The position numbers and the translations under genes were made by a program. The notes under the pieces are model-generated. The model was not told the origin of the DNA. It saw nothing but the letters and a program-made list of their open reading frames with translations, and made no database searches. Positions 20,845 through 32,080 of a stretch of 64,000 nucleotides of DNA are shown here, in pieces. Each line of letters begins with the position of its first letter. Within the stretch, counting starts at the first letter, position 1. Origin of the DNA: Acheta domesticus (lineage: Eukaryota > Arthropoda > Insecta > Orthoptera > Gryllidae); contig JAHLJT010000631.1 of NCBI GenBank assembly GCA_031308135.1, forward strand, positions 34,085,522-34,149,521, read 5' to 3'.

Positions 20845-22683
20845 TTCTTATCTATTTATCCAACTTACAATACAACAACAACACGTTGCGTTGCCAACGT
20901 AAACGTACTGGGATCTTCACTCCCAATTCTAATACATATTAGCCCCCCTTTTCTACAGTACGTCATCTAAATTTATAAAAATGCGGATTGTGACCGGCTG
21001 CATACGGAAAAAACCCCTCAAACATTAGCCTCAGTTGTAGTGCTGATCCTAGCTACTCAAATAAAACATGTGTGAGAGAAAACACGGTTGGCAAAGATGT
21101 CTTCCTTCATTTAATTGACACAAACATATTTTCGTACCCCGTTGACTTCCATCTACTTGCACGTCAACATAACGCAATACAAACAACACAGAACAATATC
21201 CACTGAAAACACACACAAATAAGAAATATGTATTGGAAGTTACTTCTACCTTTTATCTTTGAACGGAATTAATTTTCTTTCTCACTTTCAATGCATATGC
21301 TTTTTTTTAAAAAATGATTGGAATCGCCATTCTTTACCCTTAAAAAAATTACAATCTTGGCCTTGAACAAATATTTTATCTTCTCCGGAAAATAAATAAT
21401 CAAAAAATGCGCGAAACTTTCTTGTTTTGCTGCCTCCTCCGTGGGCCAATGGCATAAAACTTGCTGCTCCCAGTCTTCAAATAAGCCTCCCCCAATAGGT
21501 TGCTCGCTTGCTCCGTCTTACACAAACAACGACGTCCCTATGCTGTCTCGTTTCGCCACCGTTTCTCAAAAATGCACAGAATTGTTATTGACATATCGCG
21601 CACTCCTGCGACAAGTTCCAGTCCGATTATTCGCGACGCAAACAGCTCTTGCGGCACTACGTTCCTCCGCAAAACTTTAAGACGAAACTTTCTTAACAAA
21701 TTTTCTAACTATTCTGTCCGATTTAGTAAATTTCTAAAGTATTCTGTCCGATAACACAATGTCCGTGTATTTCGCAAGCACTCGATGAAATTTCCTTGCA
21801 CCATGTAATTGCAAACTTTAAAAATAAACTTTAAAATTTCACAAAAATCCAGCAGCTACTAACGCAGTTTCTGCGTGCTACGCAACACCAAAACGGAATC
21901 TAACACTCATAGTTGATCCCGATGTTTTATAATCTCAGATCAAACAAAACAAAGTCGCCGCCGTTCTTGACTTGTTCACGTGCTCGGGAAATAATCACAT
22001 TTCGCTCAATTTACAAATTCTAGTTGCGTTTTAACGTTCTAAATTCACTAGAAATTCTCAATGTCTTAATGCTATTCTTCAACTTGCCGTTCTACGTCTT
22101 ATTACGCCGAAATATTTTTTTTCACATCACATTTCCCCATTTGGTCATGTACTCCTGCAGCTGTTTTGTTTTGGTTCTATGTTATGAACTCAAAAATCTT
22201 AATTTATATATTTTCCCCAGCGTCCTAAAATTGTAGTACTGTATTCATAAATTCGCCGAAATTCTTCCCTACAGCCTCGTAATTTTCACTATAATAAAGC
22301 TCTTCAATTTCAGCCGTAATCTTTAAAAAACACCAATTTGATCTTCTGATGACGTCATAACTCGTAACACTAGATTGTTAATTGGAAGTTCATCGTGGAA
22401 TATGCATTTTACGAAAATTACTACAGCAACGTAACCCGTGGTCCGATTTTGATAAAACAAACTTCAAAATTCTTCTTTAATCAAGCGCTATATAATTTTT
22501 ATGCCCAAATACATTTTTCTCTGAGCGTTTATATAAATAAAAGTACTGTTTATACGCGACACTGGCGTCGCTTGTTTCTCGGTTTCAACACATATAGTCC
22601 CCGTTTTGGTATATTCAGTCCCACTTCACTAGGTCTTTTTAGTAAAATATTTGAAAATAACCCAGGAATAATCCTGGATCATT
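20845..22683 (-). mobile_element. Long dispersed repeat, family B copy B2
   Basis: Inverted homologue of 9324-10955, with the order of anchors reversed: TAGCCCCCCTTTTC at 20942, GACTTGTTCACGTGCTCGGG near 21969, CCCCGTTTTGGTATATTC near 22600, and GGAATAATCCTGGATCATT at the end. Slightly longer than B1. Non-coding as far as I can see. Confidence 0.65.
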
Positions 22684-23020
22684 AAAATAGTGAACGTGGC
22701 CATCCCTGGAGGTAATAGAATATATCAGGGGATGGAAAAAACCAGGGGATGGAAAAGAAATAAAAAAATCCAGATAAACTGGAAAGGTTCCTGAAAAGGA
22801 GGGTGACAGTTGTTTCTGTAGTAATTAAGGCTCTAAAGGTCTTCCCACATTCCTGAAAATATACAGAGCACCCTGGGCCTTAACGAGTGTCTAGTAACGG
22901 CAAAAGACCGTGCTACTGGGCACCACCCACATCTATCGTATCTTGTAACCCTGGGATTCTAAGATAAAACTTGACTTATCCCTGAAGGTGAAGGAGTGTT
23001 AACTTGATTGTCTGCAGTTT

Positions 23021-23022
<2 letters not shown>
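22684..23022. other. No gene recognised
   Basis: Short G-rich tandem phrases (GGGGATGGAAAA twice near 22730). Nothing else. Confidence 0.5.
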
Positions 23023-23060
<38 letters not shown>

Positions 23061-23061
23061 T
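23023..23061. repeat. TAA microsatellite
   Basis: About 13 TAA units. Confidence 0.95.
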
Positions 23062-23129
23062 AAAAATAATAAATAATTTACATTTCACAACCTGATCACA
23101 ATTGTATTTTAACAATTTCTTGGGAATGT

Positions 23130-23625
23130 TTATCGCTTCACAATTGCCACCTACCGTCGCCACACAATGGCCACTTAGCTGAAGCAACGTTTTAAATGAT
23201 GTTTGACTGTTCAAAGATTGACTGCCCGAGCCAAAACCAAATTCGGATCTCCAGGTATTCGCCTAGTCTCTTACCTCTTTAACTAACGAGACAATAAACT
23301 CTTCGAGTAGCTTTGGAGAGTTAAGGGCATCTGTCACGGTTACATGTCATATTTCACAATTCTCTCCTGGTGTCAGTTCTAACAATTACGTTGAAATGTT
23401 TCCCGTTTTGCAATTGCTAACTACCTTTGCGAACCTATAGATACTCTGCAGTAGAGATAGTAAAAATTCAAATGTTTGACTGTTCAAAAAATTGACTACT
23501 CTTGGCAGCTAGATATAGAAACCGGATCTATTGGGAAACGCCCAGTTGTTCTAACCACTAGAGCTACCGAGACAGTCAACTCTTCGATCAGCTAAACGGG
23601 AAACATATTCTCACGTAATTGTTAA
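23130..23625 (-). mobile_element. Two tandem tRNA-derived SINE-like units
   Basis: Two related units of about 310 bp follow each other: CAATTGCCACCTACC at 23140 and CAATTGCTAACTACC near 23436, each ending at a tRNA-like head. In the second unit the minus strand reads GTTGACTGTCTCGGTAGC then TAGCTCTAGTGGTTAGA, an intact box A, and CTGGGCG at the anticodon stem; box B is decayed. The head matches the tRNA-like sequence at 4928 (GTTGACTCGGTAGCTTAGTG). The TAA tract at 23023 may be the 3' tail. Confidence 0.6.
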
Positions 23626-23819
23626 AACTTACAACTCCGAACACTGTCTGATTTTTGTATTTTTATCCACCCCAATAGTGCAAATTATAACATATAACAC
23701 AGAGGAATCACAAACTGGAATATGTAAGATAAATTAATGACTTTAATTAGTTGTACAGTATTCATTGTATAAAAGATATTGATAACGAAATTAAAAGAGT
23801 TTCTAATGGCATGGTTTGA

Positions 23820-24930
23820 CTCATTAAAACAGTCCACAATTTATTTCCAGAAATAATCATAGCTGAACACTTGAAAGATACATTTACATATCATCCAATG
23901 ATAAACAATTCGTCTAATACTAAAATAATAGATTACTTAAACATTGAAACCCTAACCATCGTATTTCCAAACACGTTCGTGTCACATTCAAAGACAGCGT
24001 CTGTAACTAAATTCTTTAAACTTAATACAATCCCAGGAAGTGATTTAATTAACATTGTTTTCATTAAAATGTTAAATGAACAATCTAACAGGATTAACTG
24101 CGATTTTAATGCCTCACTGCGTCTAAATTATTTCTAAACATCATGGAAAGAAGTTATTATAATTTCATCTCTAAAACTAGCAAAGATTCTATATGCGCTA
24201 ACCACTAGAGACCCATTAATTTTTTACCAACTGCATACAAAAATTGAAAAAATGTAGTATTAATTCTGCTCAATTTCTTCCAATGCCGTATCATCCTTTC
24301 AGTTTCGTTTCAAACCGAATTACTCTACAACCCATACTTTGTTGCGAGTATCCCAAAGCAATCGCTCAAGAATTTCACACAAAGAGACACAGAGAAACAG
24401 TTTTTCTGCACATTGGGCAAGCTTATGATAGTCTGGTACAAAGGACTCGTATAAAATGAATCAACTGGAAACTCCCGAATATGTACTGATAATTTTCATA
24501 TCCATCAGAAAATTTATTGTTAAAATCTAGAAAACAGCACAACTTCAGAATCATACCCAAAAGTTGCAGGAGTACAGCAAGGCTCAGTACTCTCTCCTCC
24601 ATTGTTCAGTATTTATAGCCATGATGTTCCTTCCAACGGTGAGTCCAACATACCATTATTCGGTGATAACGATACTCTATTTTCTACTAATTCCGATATA
24701 TTGATAGGAAAGGATGACATCCAAAATAATCTTGACATCACAAGTTGGACAAAAACTGAACCCTGGTAAATGTAATCCACAAATGTCCACATTTAGAGAA
24801 AACCAAATCCAACAGAGCTAACAATATTAGGCACGAATATAACAATATTATATTCTACGGGCCACCACACTATGAAACTACCTTGGAATTCTCTTTGATG
24901 AAATGTTTACCTGGAAGCTATACCTCAATG
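23820..24930 (+). pseudogene. Decayed jockey-type LINE reverse transcriptase
   Basis: Open from 23871: TVFPNTFVSHSKTASVTKFF-like phrases lead to KLNTIPGSDLINIVFIKML and FNASLRLNYF, which mirrors the jockey pattern K-x-APG-D-x-I-x-N-x-V-x-K ... FNA-LR-GYFP. Further on, with frameshifts, YPKVAGVQQGSVLSPPLFSI (24555-24615) is the RT fourth block (GVPQGSVLSPLLFNIY), and the YADD box appears as FGDND. NPGKC then matches the NP-K-T-E position. APG has become IPG and the catalytic Asp pair is altered. Ends were not found. Confidence 0.7.
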
Positions 24931-26280
24931 GAGTAACACATAAAACTAGAATAAAAATTCCAAAATGATTTTCATGCCACCAATTTCAACGCTCGCGGAG
25001 CATGCGCGATCCACTATCACCCTAAATAGCCACTCCCCGCTGCCTCTCTTAATGCACATCGGACCTCGCCATAAAGTCTTGGTCCTGTTCAAAGCCACGC
25101 CGGCCCGATTCTCTACCTTTGCCACTTGCCCGTCCCCGGCCATGAGTGTTCGTATCAAATCAATTACTGCTGCTCCGTTTCCGCGTATTCATCAAATTTG
25201 TCATGCATGAATTGAAAGCCGTGGATTTTCTCTGAAGCATTGGAAGAAAGAACTCTTTAACGACCTATCACACTTCGCAGTAAAATGGTTACGGAGAGAA
25301 GGGGCAGTCTTCACGCCATCACACATTTCCAGCCGAACTGCAGAGAAGTTCCAAATTCAGCAAATCCGAAGCTAGGCTGTTTGATCGCATGTTGGGAGCC
25401 TGTTGCAGAAGGGAGATTTGCAAATGTGCGCTCCGGGAATCAAGCGAATTAGACAGGAAAGTTTAGGCTACACTAGTACTATCCAGTTAGAAACGGCGTT
25501 CTTATGGTATGCTATGTGCAATGGCTTTGTAGCGCCCCTAACTTCATTGCTCCTGTCCAGTTACGTAGTTAACTCTGCTCTTCTACTTCATACACATCTA
25601 AATCACTTAATACGTGTTCCAATTTCGATAAAATATTGTTTCACTATTTTATCACTCTCGTAGTAAAATCTAAAAATTTTCGTTATTTATTTTGTGGGCA
25701 ACAATCATTTTATATGTCCTATCTGTGATTCATTTGTCGTTCATTCTTTTCACTTTCATTCTAAAAACCTAAATATTTTACAGATTTTCCGACTAATTGA
25801 AATAGAAAAGACTCATTTGAATATATTTTTCTTTTAATTCAGTTTTCGTCAGTTAATGCAATTTTGCTGTGAAATCCTACGATTTCCTCATCCTCCTAAA
25901 ATAATGTGAAATGTTCATTGAAATAAGTTTTGAAACAAATATAGAAAAACATTGTACTATAAAATAATACAGCTCGTATTCGAAATGAAAATACAATACC
26001 ATTTTCATATTGTCTTTTCACTATATTCCGATCATTATCTATTACAAAACAGCGAAATATCTCAGTACTTCATCGGAAAAATTGATTTTCAGTGCAATAA
26101 TAATTGCCGTGGTTTGTGGTCATAGTTTACACTAGATCTTCTTCACAAATAGTGTTGATGTCCCCACAGGGTGTTGTTACATTGTACGTAATGAAACGCT
26201 AGTTATTAAGAATTTACAAAAACTCTCCTTATAGCCAGAAATAAAATAGAAAAAGTGTATAACTTTTCAGCGTAACTGTA
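24931..26280. other. No gene recognised
   Basis: A GC-richer patch at 24980-25160 is open on both strands (70-80 codons) but has no motif or splice context. The rest is AT-rich. Confidence 0.5.
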
Positions 26281-26421
26281 AACATTATTATATTATTGTT
26301 GTTATTATTATTATTTTTCCATTACATCACGACTAAAGATCTTATGAGTCGGCTGAATATAAAATCTACTCCAGGTTGCAACCAGCTACCTAAGGAGCAG
26401 ATCCGGTGACTATCAGTGCCT

Positions 26422-27243
26422 CTACAATACTTTACGCAAAATGTGGGCTGTTCCAAATAAAGCTATTTCTTGCACTTCCCAGTCTTTCGAATTACCAGGG
26501 AGTTTATACAAGTTCTTACTCAAATTTTGCGGAACAAATCCCAGAGCTCCGATTACTATCGGGACGACCTGTGCTTTTACGTCCCACATTCGGCTGACCT
26601 CGATTTCCAAACTTTTGTTTTTAAGACGTTTCTCTGCCTCCTTGGTAACGACGTTTTGATCGCAAGGTACAGCAACATCGATAAGTAAACACGATTTTTT
26701 CGCCAAATCCCGGATAACTATATCCAGTTTGTTTGCCGCTATCGTGCGATCAGTTTGAATTTGTTGGTCGTACAATATCGTACATAATCCAACAGACGTC
26801 ACCGGTTTTGGTGAGTGTTCGTACCACGTGGGGCATGTGTTTGGAACTTCGAGGGCGGTACAGATCTGCCAGTGGAGGTAGCTACACACCCTGTCATGTC
26901 TTTTCAGGTATTCAGTCTTTGCTAGGATTGGACAAGTTGAGACAATATGATCAATGGTTTCTACTTGCTCCTGGCAAATGCGGCATTTATCATCTTGGGA
27001 AATTTTGAGAACCGCTTTATCATAATGTCGTGTTCTCAAGGCCTGATCTTGGGCAGCTGTTACAAGTGCTTCCGATTCTGGCTTCATTCTTCACCTTTTA
27101 AGCCACATAAATGATTGATCTTTATGAATCTGCACCTTGTCCATTCTTTTTAGGTATTGTCCGTGGAGTGGTTTGTCTCTCCACGATTTCTTTAACATTT
27201 TTTGTGTCTCACACTTCATGTTTAGCAGCATCAGAAGACGCAA
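26422..27243 (-). pseudogene. C-terminal zinc knuckle and restriction-like endonuclease, copy 1
   Basis: From 27087 the 221-codon frame has the CCHC knuckle CRICQEQVETIDHIVSTC (Cys35, Cys38, His47, Cys52; C-x2-C-x8-H-x4-C), YLHWQIC, KWYEH-like TWYEHSPKPV, and the PD-(D/E)XK-type core with DIVIRDL and CLLIDVAVP. The Pro of the PD pair is Leu (LD at 121-122) while the second Asp (137) is kept. The end reads GALGFVPQNL, then EIALFGTAHILRKVL. An in-frame stop separates it from upstream homologous sequence (to 27243). The protein would cut target DNA for target-primed reverse transcription. Confidence 0.8.
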
Positions 27244-27254
27244 GTTCGAGTTCA

Positions 27255-27720
27255 CAGATCACACTTAACCCTCGGGTTGTTTCCTGCCATCCGTTACTGC
27301 GACCCACAATGGCCTCGGGGTATCCCTCCGCAGGGCCCAGCAAGGGGTCCCTCCGATCGCCAGTCGGCATTACTAAACCTTACGGGATTTTCACTGACTG
27401 CTGAAGGCAGCCTCCTTCGCTGGCTAATGCAAGGTTCGGGCCTCCACTCTAATCAGTGGCCTGGTGTGCCAACCCAGTTTCTCTCCTGTACCCTCTATGG
27501 GCCGACAACAGGAAGTCCAAAGGTTCATGACCCTTCCCTCTGTACTTACTTCCCACTCTCCTCAAAATGGAGTACTTCTTCGTCTGACCCCTCACCTTAA
27601 ACCTATTCAGCAAGGGAGGCCCTACCGGTAGCTAGGCTACCACTGACATAGCTTTAAGGCTCATGGGGGTACTCAAGCTCCACCACCAACTGCAAGGTCG
27701 TGTACTCCCTAGGTGGAGTT
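27255..27720 (-). promoter_or_regulatory. 5' region of copy 1, shared with RTE and copy 2
   Basis: 27600-27718 matches the 5' end of the RTE LINE at 15300-15456 (GGTAGGGCCTCCCTTGC, GGAGCTTGAGTA, CCTAGGGAGTAC). 27279-27560 matches the 5' part of copy 2 at 31610-31860 (TCCCTCCGATCGCCAGT, GCATTACTAAACC). It is therefore a bridge between two LINEs with different endonucleases. LINE promoters are usually internal to this region, but no motif can be pinned down. Confidence 0.6.
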
Positions 27721-27887
27721 GTTGTTATTATTATTATTATTATTATCATCATCATCATCATCATATCACTACATCACGAGTATGGATGTTATGAGTCGGC
27801 TTAAAATGAAATCGGCTCCAGGTTGAAACCAGCTACCTATGGAGCAGATCTAGGGACTGTCGGTGCCTCTACAATACTTTGCGAAAA

Positions 27888-28107
27888 ATATTATTATTAA
27901 AGCTATAACATCCCTATCCAGGTCAAAAGCCTCCCACTCTCTGGTGGGGTAGCTCACAAATAAGATCTTACCAGGTGAGCTAAAGCGCGAAGTAGAATTG
28001 TTTTCCTATTAAATCATTTACCATTCTGTTATGTATATAGTCCACAAGTTCTTAACAATACCTGTGATTTTCGTATAGCACTATTTTCACGCAGTTAAAC
28101 ACACACA

Positions 28108-28150
<43 letters not shown>

Positions 28151-28539
28151 ATTTCTTTAATTTTCTTCCATTTGTGTTTAAACCGTATTCGTTTTTAACT
28201 TTTCTAAAAGCTGATTCTAGTACACTTATGAAGGTATTCGGTGATAACAGATCTCCTTGGCGAACACCCCTTTACAGTTTGAATATTGGCCCTTCTATGT
28301 CTGTCTTTAATTTTTCCCCACTATTTTTATACATTTTACTTAAAAGTCTAACCTACTTTTCATTCACACCTTGTGTAGTTAATGCTTGTAGAGCTACCGG
28401 ATGTTCAACTCTGTCGAAAGCTTTATTGAAGTCTATAAATGCCAGATATATCTTGAGATTATATTCTTGAGCTTTTTGCAGTAATTGGTTGACTATTTGG
28501 TGGTAGTTGGTTGTAGAAAGTGTGGGCAAAACGTGTGCG
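27888..28539 (-). mobile_element. RTE LINE fragment inserted in copy 2
   Basis: Flanked by GCGAAAAATATT (27876-27887) and GCGCAAAATATT (28540-28551), a 12-bp duplication with one mismatch. It encodes an RTE reverse transcriptase piece on the minus strand, 5'-truncated: NYHQIVNQLLQKAQEYN, then IYLAFIDFNKAFDRVEHP with the first catalytic Asp, ALTTQGVNEK, then (after one stop) GVRQGDLLSPNTF. The CA microsatellite at 28101 lies within it, and the catalytic YADD region is not present. This insertion separates copy 2's coding end from its 3' UTR. Confidence 0.7.
28101..28146. repeat. CA microsatellite
   Basis: About 22 CA units with one CT interruption, inside the RTE fragment. Confidence 0.95.
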
Positions 28540-28551
28540 CAAAATATTGTA

Positions 28552-29409
28552 TGTTCCAAATAAAGCAATTTCTTTCACTTCCCAGTGTTTTGAACTACCT
28601 GGGAGTTTAGACAAGTTCTTACACAAATTTTGCGGAACAAATCCCAGAGCTCCGAACGGTACGTCCTGTTCTTTTAGGCCCCACGTTCGGTTGATCTCGA
28701 TTTCCAAACTCTTGTATTTAAGACGTTTCTCTGCCTCCTTGGTAACGACGTTTTGATCGCAAGGTACAGCAACATCGACAAGTAAACACGATTTTTTCTC
28801 CAAATCCTGGATAACTTTATCCGGTTTGTTTGCTGTGCGATCAATTTGGATTTGTTGGTGCGAACCTATCGTGCGATCAGTTTGGATTTGTTGGTCATAC
28901 AATATTGCACACAATCCAATGAACGTCACCGGTTTTGGTGAGTGTTCGTACCATTTGGGGCATGTGTTCGTAACTTCAAGGGCTGCACAGATCTGCCAGT
29001 GGAGGTAGCTACACATCCTGTCGTGTCTTTTCATGTATTCGGTCTTTGCTAGGATGGGACAAGCAGAGACATGATCAATAGTTTCTACGTGTTCCTGGCA
29101 AATGCGACATTTATTAACTTGAGAAATTTTGAGAACTGCTTTATCAGAATGTTGTGTTTTCATGGCCTGATCTTGGGCAGCTATTACAAGTGCTTCCGAT
29201 TCTGGCTTCGTTCTTCCCCTTTTCAGTAACATAAATGATTGATCTTTATTGATCTGTACCCTGTCCATTCGTTTCAAATAATGTCCGTAAAATGGTTTGT
29301 CTCTACACGATTTCTTTAACCTGTTTCGTGTCTCACATTTCATGTTAAGTAGCATTAGAAGTTTAGTGTCTCTGTCATTCTGCGTGTCTTGCATAGTTTT
29401 TCTTTGCAA
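28552..29409 (-). pseudogene. C-terminal zinc knuckle and endonuclease, copy 2
   Basis: A 316-codon frame (29409-28459; the last codons run into the inserted DNA). Features: DKPFYGHYLKRMDRV (39-51), KPESEALVIAAQDQA, CCHC knuckle with Cys101, Cys104, His113, Cys117, RMCSYLHWQIC, WYEHSPKPV, then PD (196-197) with Asp212, spacing PD-x14-D, and CLLVDVAVP. The His-to-Cys spacing is one residue shorter than in copy 1 (HVSAC against HIVSTC). A 36-bp in-frame duplication (QQIQTDRT / QQIQIDRT) sits just before PD. Apart from these it is open throughout. Confidence 0.8.
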
Positions 29410-29475
29410 TGCTTCTTGCTACACTTACAATGCCTTTGATTTCCATTCTTCGGTCAGATTTCATGACCTGCCTCA

Positions 29476-30930
29476 TTAATAGGTCATCTTGATAGCTGAC
29501 TTTTCAATCCCGAGTATTGTATTGTGCCAAGAAGCTTTAATTTGCCTGAGGTCTATTTCTTCTTCCCTACGTGACACATAGTCTACGTGTATCAGCTCGA
29601 GGGTGAGCATTGTAAGCAGTTTTATAGTTTTTCTATTTATGAGTCGAATGTCTTGCTCAGTCCGGTTTACTAGTCCCAAACTGTACTAGGCTACAGGCAC
29701 CACTAAATTTCCTGAATACTTTATTCCTGAAGTTCAGAGCGGACGGCAGGATATGTGTCACTCTTCTGTAATACTCTGCGAATTCGCTTTTTCATTGTGT
29801 CGTTCGAGATGGTCTCACATTTTTCAATTCCCAGATAGTTGAAAGTTTTACATAGTGGAAGATCTTGAATCAGTGTGCATATCAACTTCAGTGCTCTCTG
29901 ACGTCACTTTATCTATCTTTAAATTGACTTTCGCACATTTGTCAAGACCAAATTTCATGCTGATTTAATTGCTAAAATCATTGACAACAGACAACAATTA
30001 GGAGAGAATAGCTTACTTATAGCAAACACTTTAAGATCATTAATGAAAAACAAATGTGATTCTGGGCTTTCGTCATCACGAAGCTTGTAAACAAAGTCAA
30101 TGGGAGACAATTCTCTCGATAGTGAAATCAAACTAATGCAAATCATCAGAAGGAATAACAAAACTTGAAAAATTCTCATATTAATCTGAATACTTGTTTC
30201 TACTACTTCCTTTACGCTGTGTGTTAGTAACCTGGTACCCATCGACTTCAAACAAGCCTTGAATAACTTATGTCTAGGATGAAATCAATACATTTCCAGA
30301 GTCTTCAAAATCATATCGTGTGGTACACAGTCAAAGAAATTGCGGTAGTCAATCCAAGTCATGCTTAAATTACGTTTTCGTTTTCTTACATCATTCCAGA
30401 GGACTTTATTTAGTAGCAAGGTTTTCTTAAGGCTGAAGGAATCTTTACGGCATCCCTTTTGTTGAACTGGTAAGAGATGATTCTTTTTAATCTATGGCTG
30501 CAGTTATAACTTTGTGCATTATTCTCATACAAGTAATTGGCCTGTAGTTCTTCGCCCAAGAACTGTTTCCCACTTTGGGTAGCAAATTCGTGATGCCGTG
30601 TGTGAACCGTTCCGGGGGTTCTTCGGGTTTTCTAAAATTTCATTGACAGCCTTGCTAGATCAGGATATTTTGCGGTTAATTTCTTAATCCGATAATTCTG
30701 GATCGCACCAATCCCGGGGGATTTCCAGTTTCCATGTTTTTAATTGCTTGGAAGAGGTTCTCTACAGAAAATTTGTTAACAGGTTCCACTGTTTCCACAA
30801 GTTCATCAACAGCATCAACTTCAAATTGGAACCAAGATGCATCGTTGTTGTAGGACCTGATTTCTTCCCAGATTCCTGCCCAAAATGTTTTGACATCTTT
30901 CGCAGGCATTGCTGTTCGCTTTTTGAGTGA
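29476..30930 (-). pseudogene. Reverse transcriptase of copy 2, active site decayed
   Basis: In order on the minus strand: KTFWAGIWEEIRSYNNDASW (30890-30830); QKGCRKDSF and KTLLLNKVLWNDVRKRK (30460-30370); MTWIDYRNFFDCVPHDMIL (30360-30310), holding the first catalytic Asp; then SHLFFINDLKVFAIS (about 30060-30010), the YMDDLK-type box in which Tyr-Met-Asp-Asp has become Phe-Ile-Asn-Asp. Post-RT: HVDYVSRREEEIDLRQIKAS (29600-29540), the conserved D-R-LY-x-R-x-GGRGL-QIE region, decayed. The Asp-to-Asn change and several stops make it inactive. Confidence 0.75.
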
Positions 30931-31104
30931 GATTGTGGTAGAATCTCTTCACGTCTGTTTCAAACAACCGTTTCTGTATGTCTAATTCGTTGAAACCATT
31001 AGTCTTGTGTCATTTTGAATTTGATATTTTTGTTAAAAATTGAGCATTTTTCGTTGAACTTTAGAGGTTTGAGTTCGTTTAGAAAATACTTCGACTAAGA
31101 TATT

Positions 31105-31516
31105 TCACGCCGTGTCGGCTATCAGTTTCATAATTATTTTCGCCCCATGGGGTACGGAGCTGTTAACTCTGTTTGGCTGTTGGCCGTCGGTGATCTTAGC
31201 TGGCCCCAAAATTATATGAGATACCAGAGATCCAGTTGTATACACGATGTGATTGATTTCAGTAATATCTAGATCCCTACCTGGGGTCTGTACCCCGTCA
31301 TTTAAGACAAAATTCGCTGTCTCTATCACTCTCGTATATTATTCTCACCGGTGTCTTCACCACCTTCGGTTCACTCTGTGTCCATCTCTGACGATGGCAT
31401 CGAGTTACCGCCAGCTCTCGGTCCCTGAACCTAACATCAGTGGGATGGCCAGACGTCGATAAGATGACATTAGCTCGGTTTCTGAGCAGATGTGGGGCAT
31501 TAGTAGAACAAGGCAC
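31105..31516 (-). pseudogene. N-terminal part of copy 2 LINE protein
   Basis: Two overlapping frames: 31516-31298 (72 codons, basic) and 31329-31105, with ITEINHIVYTTGSLVSHIIL, a pattern seen upstream of the RT in this LINE group (EINxLIYAxA...VTE). No zinc finger is visible. They are in different phases, so at least one frameshift separates them. Confidence 0.5.
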
Positions 31517-31599
31517 GTTAAGATTACATTTCTTGTTATATCCATTTTGTTAATTGGTTTTAGGGGCAGATTCACGGGAAACACGTTGTAGTGTACAGA

Positions 31600-32080
31600 C
31601 CACTCTTAATCCATTGGTTGTTATCCGTTACTGCGACCCACAGTGGCCTCGGGACCTCATCCCACAGGGCACAGAACGAGTCCCTCCGATCGCCAGTTGG
31701 CATTACTAAACCCCACGGGATTTTCAGTGACTGCTGAAGGCATCCTCCACTCAGTGGCTTGGTGTGCCAACCGAATTTTGTCTCCTGAACCTTCCATGGA
31801 CCGTTCACTGAAAGTCCACAGGTTCATGAACCTTCCCTCTCTACTTACTTCCCACTATGGATGCACTCACCCCTAAGATGGAGACAGACTGTTTGCAGCC
31901 GCCCTTTGCGGATCAGTTTCTGCGGTTATGTTCCAGGTGACTCTTCCGCAGTCTTCATCAATCCCTCTCTTCTTCTTCTTCTTCTTCTTCTTCTTCTTCT
32001 GAGAAGATGCCTTTGAGGCTCTCCTCTGGAGTACTTCTTCATCTGACCCCTCACCTTCAACCTCACCTTCAACCTTATTA

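Larger units (their letters stand above)
26281..27720 (-). mobile_element. Restriction-like-endonuclease LINE, copy 1, RT deleted
   Basis: Same family as 27721-32112. Minus strand: 5' region 27720-27255 (beginning CTCCACCTAGGGAGTAC), then a direct jump to the C-terminal coding part (27243-26422), then 3' UTR ending in TTA repeats (26284-26315). Compared with copy 2, about 2.2 kb that holds the whole RT is missing; the junction lies near 27245. Its 5' end abuts the TTA tail of copy 2, so the two are head-to-tail. Confidence 0.75.

Noticed and set aside
24965..25210. 81-codon and 70-codon overlapping frames at 25 kb
   Set aside because: GC-richer patch open on both strands without motif or splice context.
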